DNA of 35,636 bases, from positions 1 through 35,636 of the forward strand of contig JAFRIG010000002.1 in NCBI GenBank assembly GCA_017432895.1, in the 5' to 3' direction. Each line of letters begins with the position of its first letter. The stretch's first letter is position 1. Position numbers and translations under genes: made by a program. The notes beneath the pieces are model-generated. The model was not told the origin of the DNA and made no database searches. It was given only the letters and a program-made list of their open reading frames with translations. Source of the DNA: Erysipelotrichaceae bacterium. Its GTDB lineage: Bacteria; Bacillota_I; Bacilli_A; Erysipelotrichales; Erysipelotrichaceae. Positions 34,726 through 35,636 of this stretch are shown here, piece after piece.

Positions 34726-35427
34726 ATGTTAATGCTTGTCGGAGCACTGCTGGTGGGATATCTGGTTCCCCTGGCGGTGTATTTCTTTCTCAAATCGGCT
34801 CATCCAAATGATGAAGAATATAAGAAGGACTGCCGCAAACTCTTATTCCAGGGCTGGCTTTTGGGTTTCCCGGTCTTTGGTTTTTCACTTCTTTGCAACA
34901 TCTTTTTCGGATTGACGCAGCTTGGCGACAAGAGCGAGATCCTAAAACTTTTCTTCAGCAATTTCGTTCTCAAGGCTTTTTCGGAAGAACTGATGAAGTA
35001 TCTGCTGGCCGCCAGGACTTTCAAGAAGAACCGCGGCAAGGCCGGCTTCCTGGATCTGATGTCTTTCTGTGCCATTTCGGCGATCGGTTTTGAGATGATG
35101 GAATCCATCATCTATATCTTTGAATCCAACATTCCGCAGATCCTGGTAAGGGCGATCACGAATATGCATGCGGCTTTCGGTCTAATCGCCGGCTACATCA
35201 TCGCCAAGGGCATCAAGAAGGGAAGGAAACATCCGGCTGTCTTAGGTGTTCTGGTCGCTACAATTGTCCATGGCGTCTACGACCTGTGTCTCGCCGATAC
35301 GCTGGTCGATACCGACTGGGGTTTTCTGGCTCTGGCTATCGCCGCCGGCTGTCTGATCCTCAACATCTGTAACTACTTCTTCATGAAGAAGGCCAGAAAC
35401 GATTCCTATTATACCGATCCGCTGTGA
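34726..35427 (+). CDS. PrsW-family intramembrane metalloprotease
   Basis: A 233-residue polytopic membrane protein with about seven helices. The PrsW/CAAX-superfamily motifs are in place: EELMK (E87, E88, K91), FEMMES (E123, E126), H148 in TNMHAAFG and H182 in VHGVYD. PrsW cleaves anti-sigma factors in the membrane in B. subtilis; no sigma or anti-sigma gene is present here. The start is set at the ATG at 34726, because GGAG at 34715-34718 is 7 bases away, whereas the in-frame ATG at 34720 is only 1 base from it. Confidence 0.82.
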   Translation: MLMLVGALLVGYLVPLAVYFFLKSAHPNDEEYKKDCRKLLFQGWLLGFPVFGFSLLCNIFFGLTQLGDKSEILKLFFSNFVLKAFSEELMKYLLAARTFKKNRGKAGFLDLMSFCAISAIGFEMMESIIYIFESNIPQILVRAITNMHAAFGLIAGYIIAKGIKKGRKHPAVLGVLVATIVHGVYDLCLADTLVDTDWGFLALAIAAGCLILNICNYFFMKKARNDSYYTDPL

Positions 35428-35452
35428 TCCGATAATATCGATTCATATGTTT

Positions 35453-35482
35453 AAGGTACTTGTGAAAACAGGTGCCTTTTTT
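35453..35482 (+). terminator. Terminator of the PrsW-family gene
   Basis: An 11-bp stem with a wobble pair (AAGGTACTTGT / ACAGGTGCCTT) capped by a GAAA tetraloop, then T's. Confidence 0.88.
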
Positions 35483-35541
35483 GATGCAAGAGATTTCTTT
35501 GCAATCTTAACTTTTTCCCCTTTGTGACTAAAAGTCACTGA

Positions 35542-35636
35542 TTATTGCTGTTCTTTCTGTTTGCTGCTGTACTGCTCGCATAGTTCCTGTGCGAGCTTTT
35601 TGATCTTTGTTTCACTGATATCAAACATCGAAAAGA
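35542..35636 (-). CDS. C-terminal end of an unidentified gene running off the window
   Basis: On the minus strand a frame is open from the window edge to a TAA at 35542-35544, giving 30 residues that end SSKQKEQQ. Charge pattern (KIKKLAQELCEQYS) suggests a helix. The protein cannot be identified from so little. It is convergent with the PrsW gene. Confidence 0.6.
   Translation of the reverse strand, partial: FSMFDISETKIKKLAQELCEQYSSKQKEQQ

Noticed and set aside
35524..35538. GTGACT/AGTCAC repeat as terminator of the edge gene
   Set aside because: The stem is only 6 bp and neither strand has a T-run after it.

Overview
The window reads as a compact, mid-GC chromosomal segment of a Firmicute. 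The order rnmV-rsmA-ispE-(GlmU-like)-prs is a Bacillota synteny. PTS permeases, a LicT antiterminator, a CcpA-type cre box, strong AAGGAGG ribosome sites and UgtP-type and CHAP cell-envelope proteins agree with this. The absence of sporulation genes and the mix of PTS, mucin/host-glycan and wall-recycling enzymes would fit a gut or oral Erysipelotrichia-like commensal, but the genus is an inference. No rRNA, tRNA, CRISPR array, insertion sequence or prophage was seen.

Layout. 1-2628 (minus): a glycolipid glycosyltransferase and an M20 amidohydrolase. 2743-3966: a lone PTS IIC permease. 4005-4850 (minus): a zinc-ribbon protein with an L7/L12-like domain. 4977-6164: a MalY/PatB-type C-S lyase. 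6169-6989 (minus): a DUF2442 plus helix-turn-helix protein broken by a one-base frameshift. 7093-8058 (minus): a D-2-hydroxyacid dehydrogenase. 8167-12309: a tightly overlapping housekeeping operon (RluA-type pseudouridine synthase, YbaK deacylase, ispD, rnmV, rsmA, ispE). 12379-13794: prs with an extra N-terminal degenerate GlmU-like domain. 13861-15672 (minus): CorA and a membrane-anchored CHAP protein. 15734-20499: rhomboid protease, a lipoprotein fused to a VanX-type dipeptidase, an unrecognised protein and a cytoplasmic GH29 fucosidase. 20584-24462: a soluble hybrid histidine kinase and a broken membrane sensor fragment. 24587-29793: a beta-glucoside-type regulon (licT, a MupG/DUF871 protein, PTS IIBC, GH1 phospho-glycosidase) controlled by two RAT/terminator elements and a cre site. 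29834-31209 (minus): ROK kinase and a small membrane protein. 31337-35427: KAP-like ATPase, broken lipoprotein, membrane glycerophosphodiesterase, PrsW-family protease. 35542-35636 (minus): the end of an unidentified gene.

How the genes work together. The sugar locus is the clearest circuit: LicT would antiterminate its own leader and that of the mupG-PTS-GH1 operon when its PTS substrate is present, and CcpA would shut off the second promoter. PTS IIBC imports and phosphorylates a beta-linked disaccharide, and GH1 and/or MupG cleave it. The segment 14815-20499 looks wall-related: a CHAP hydrolase divergent from a rhomboid protease and a D-Ala-D-Ala dipeptidase.

Three things stand out. First, five genes have a -10 box ending only 6-7 bases before the start codon, so they are predicted to be leaderless. 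Second, three separate genes are each broken by the apparent loss of one A from a short A-run. Third, prs carries a domain that appears to be a relic of the glmU that normally precedes it.
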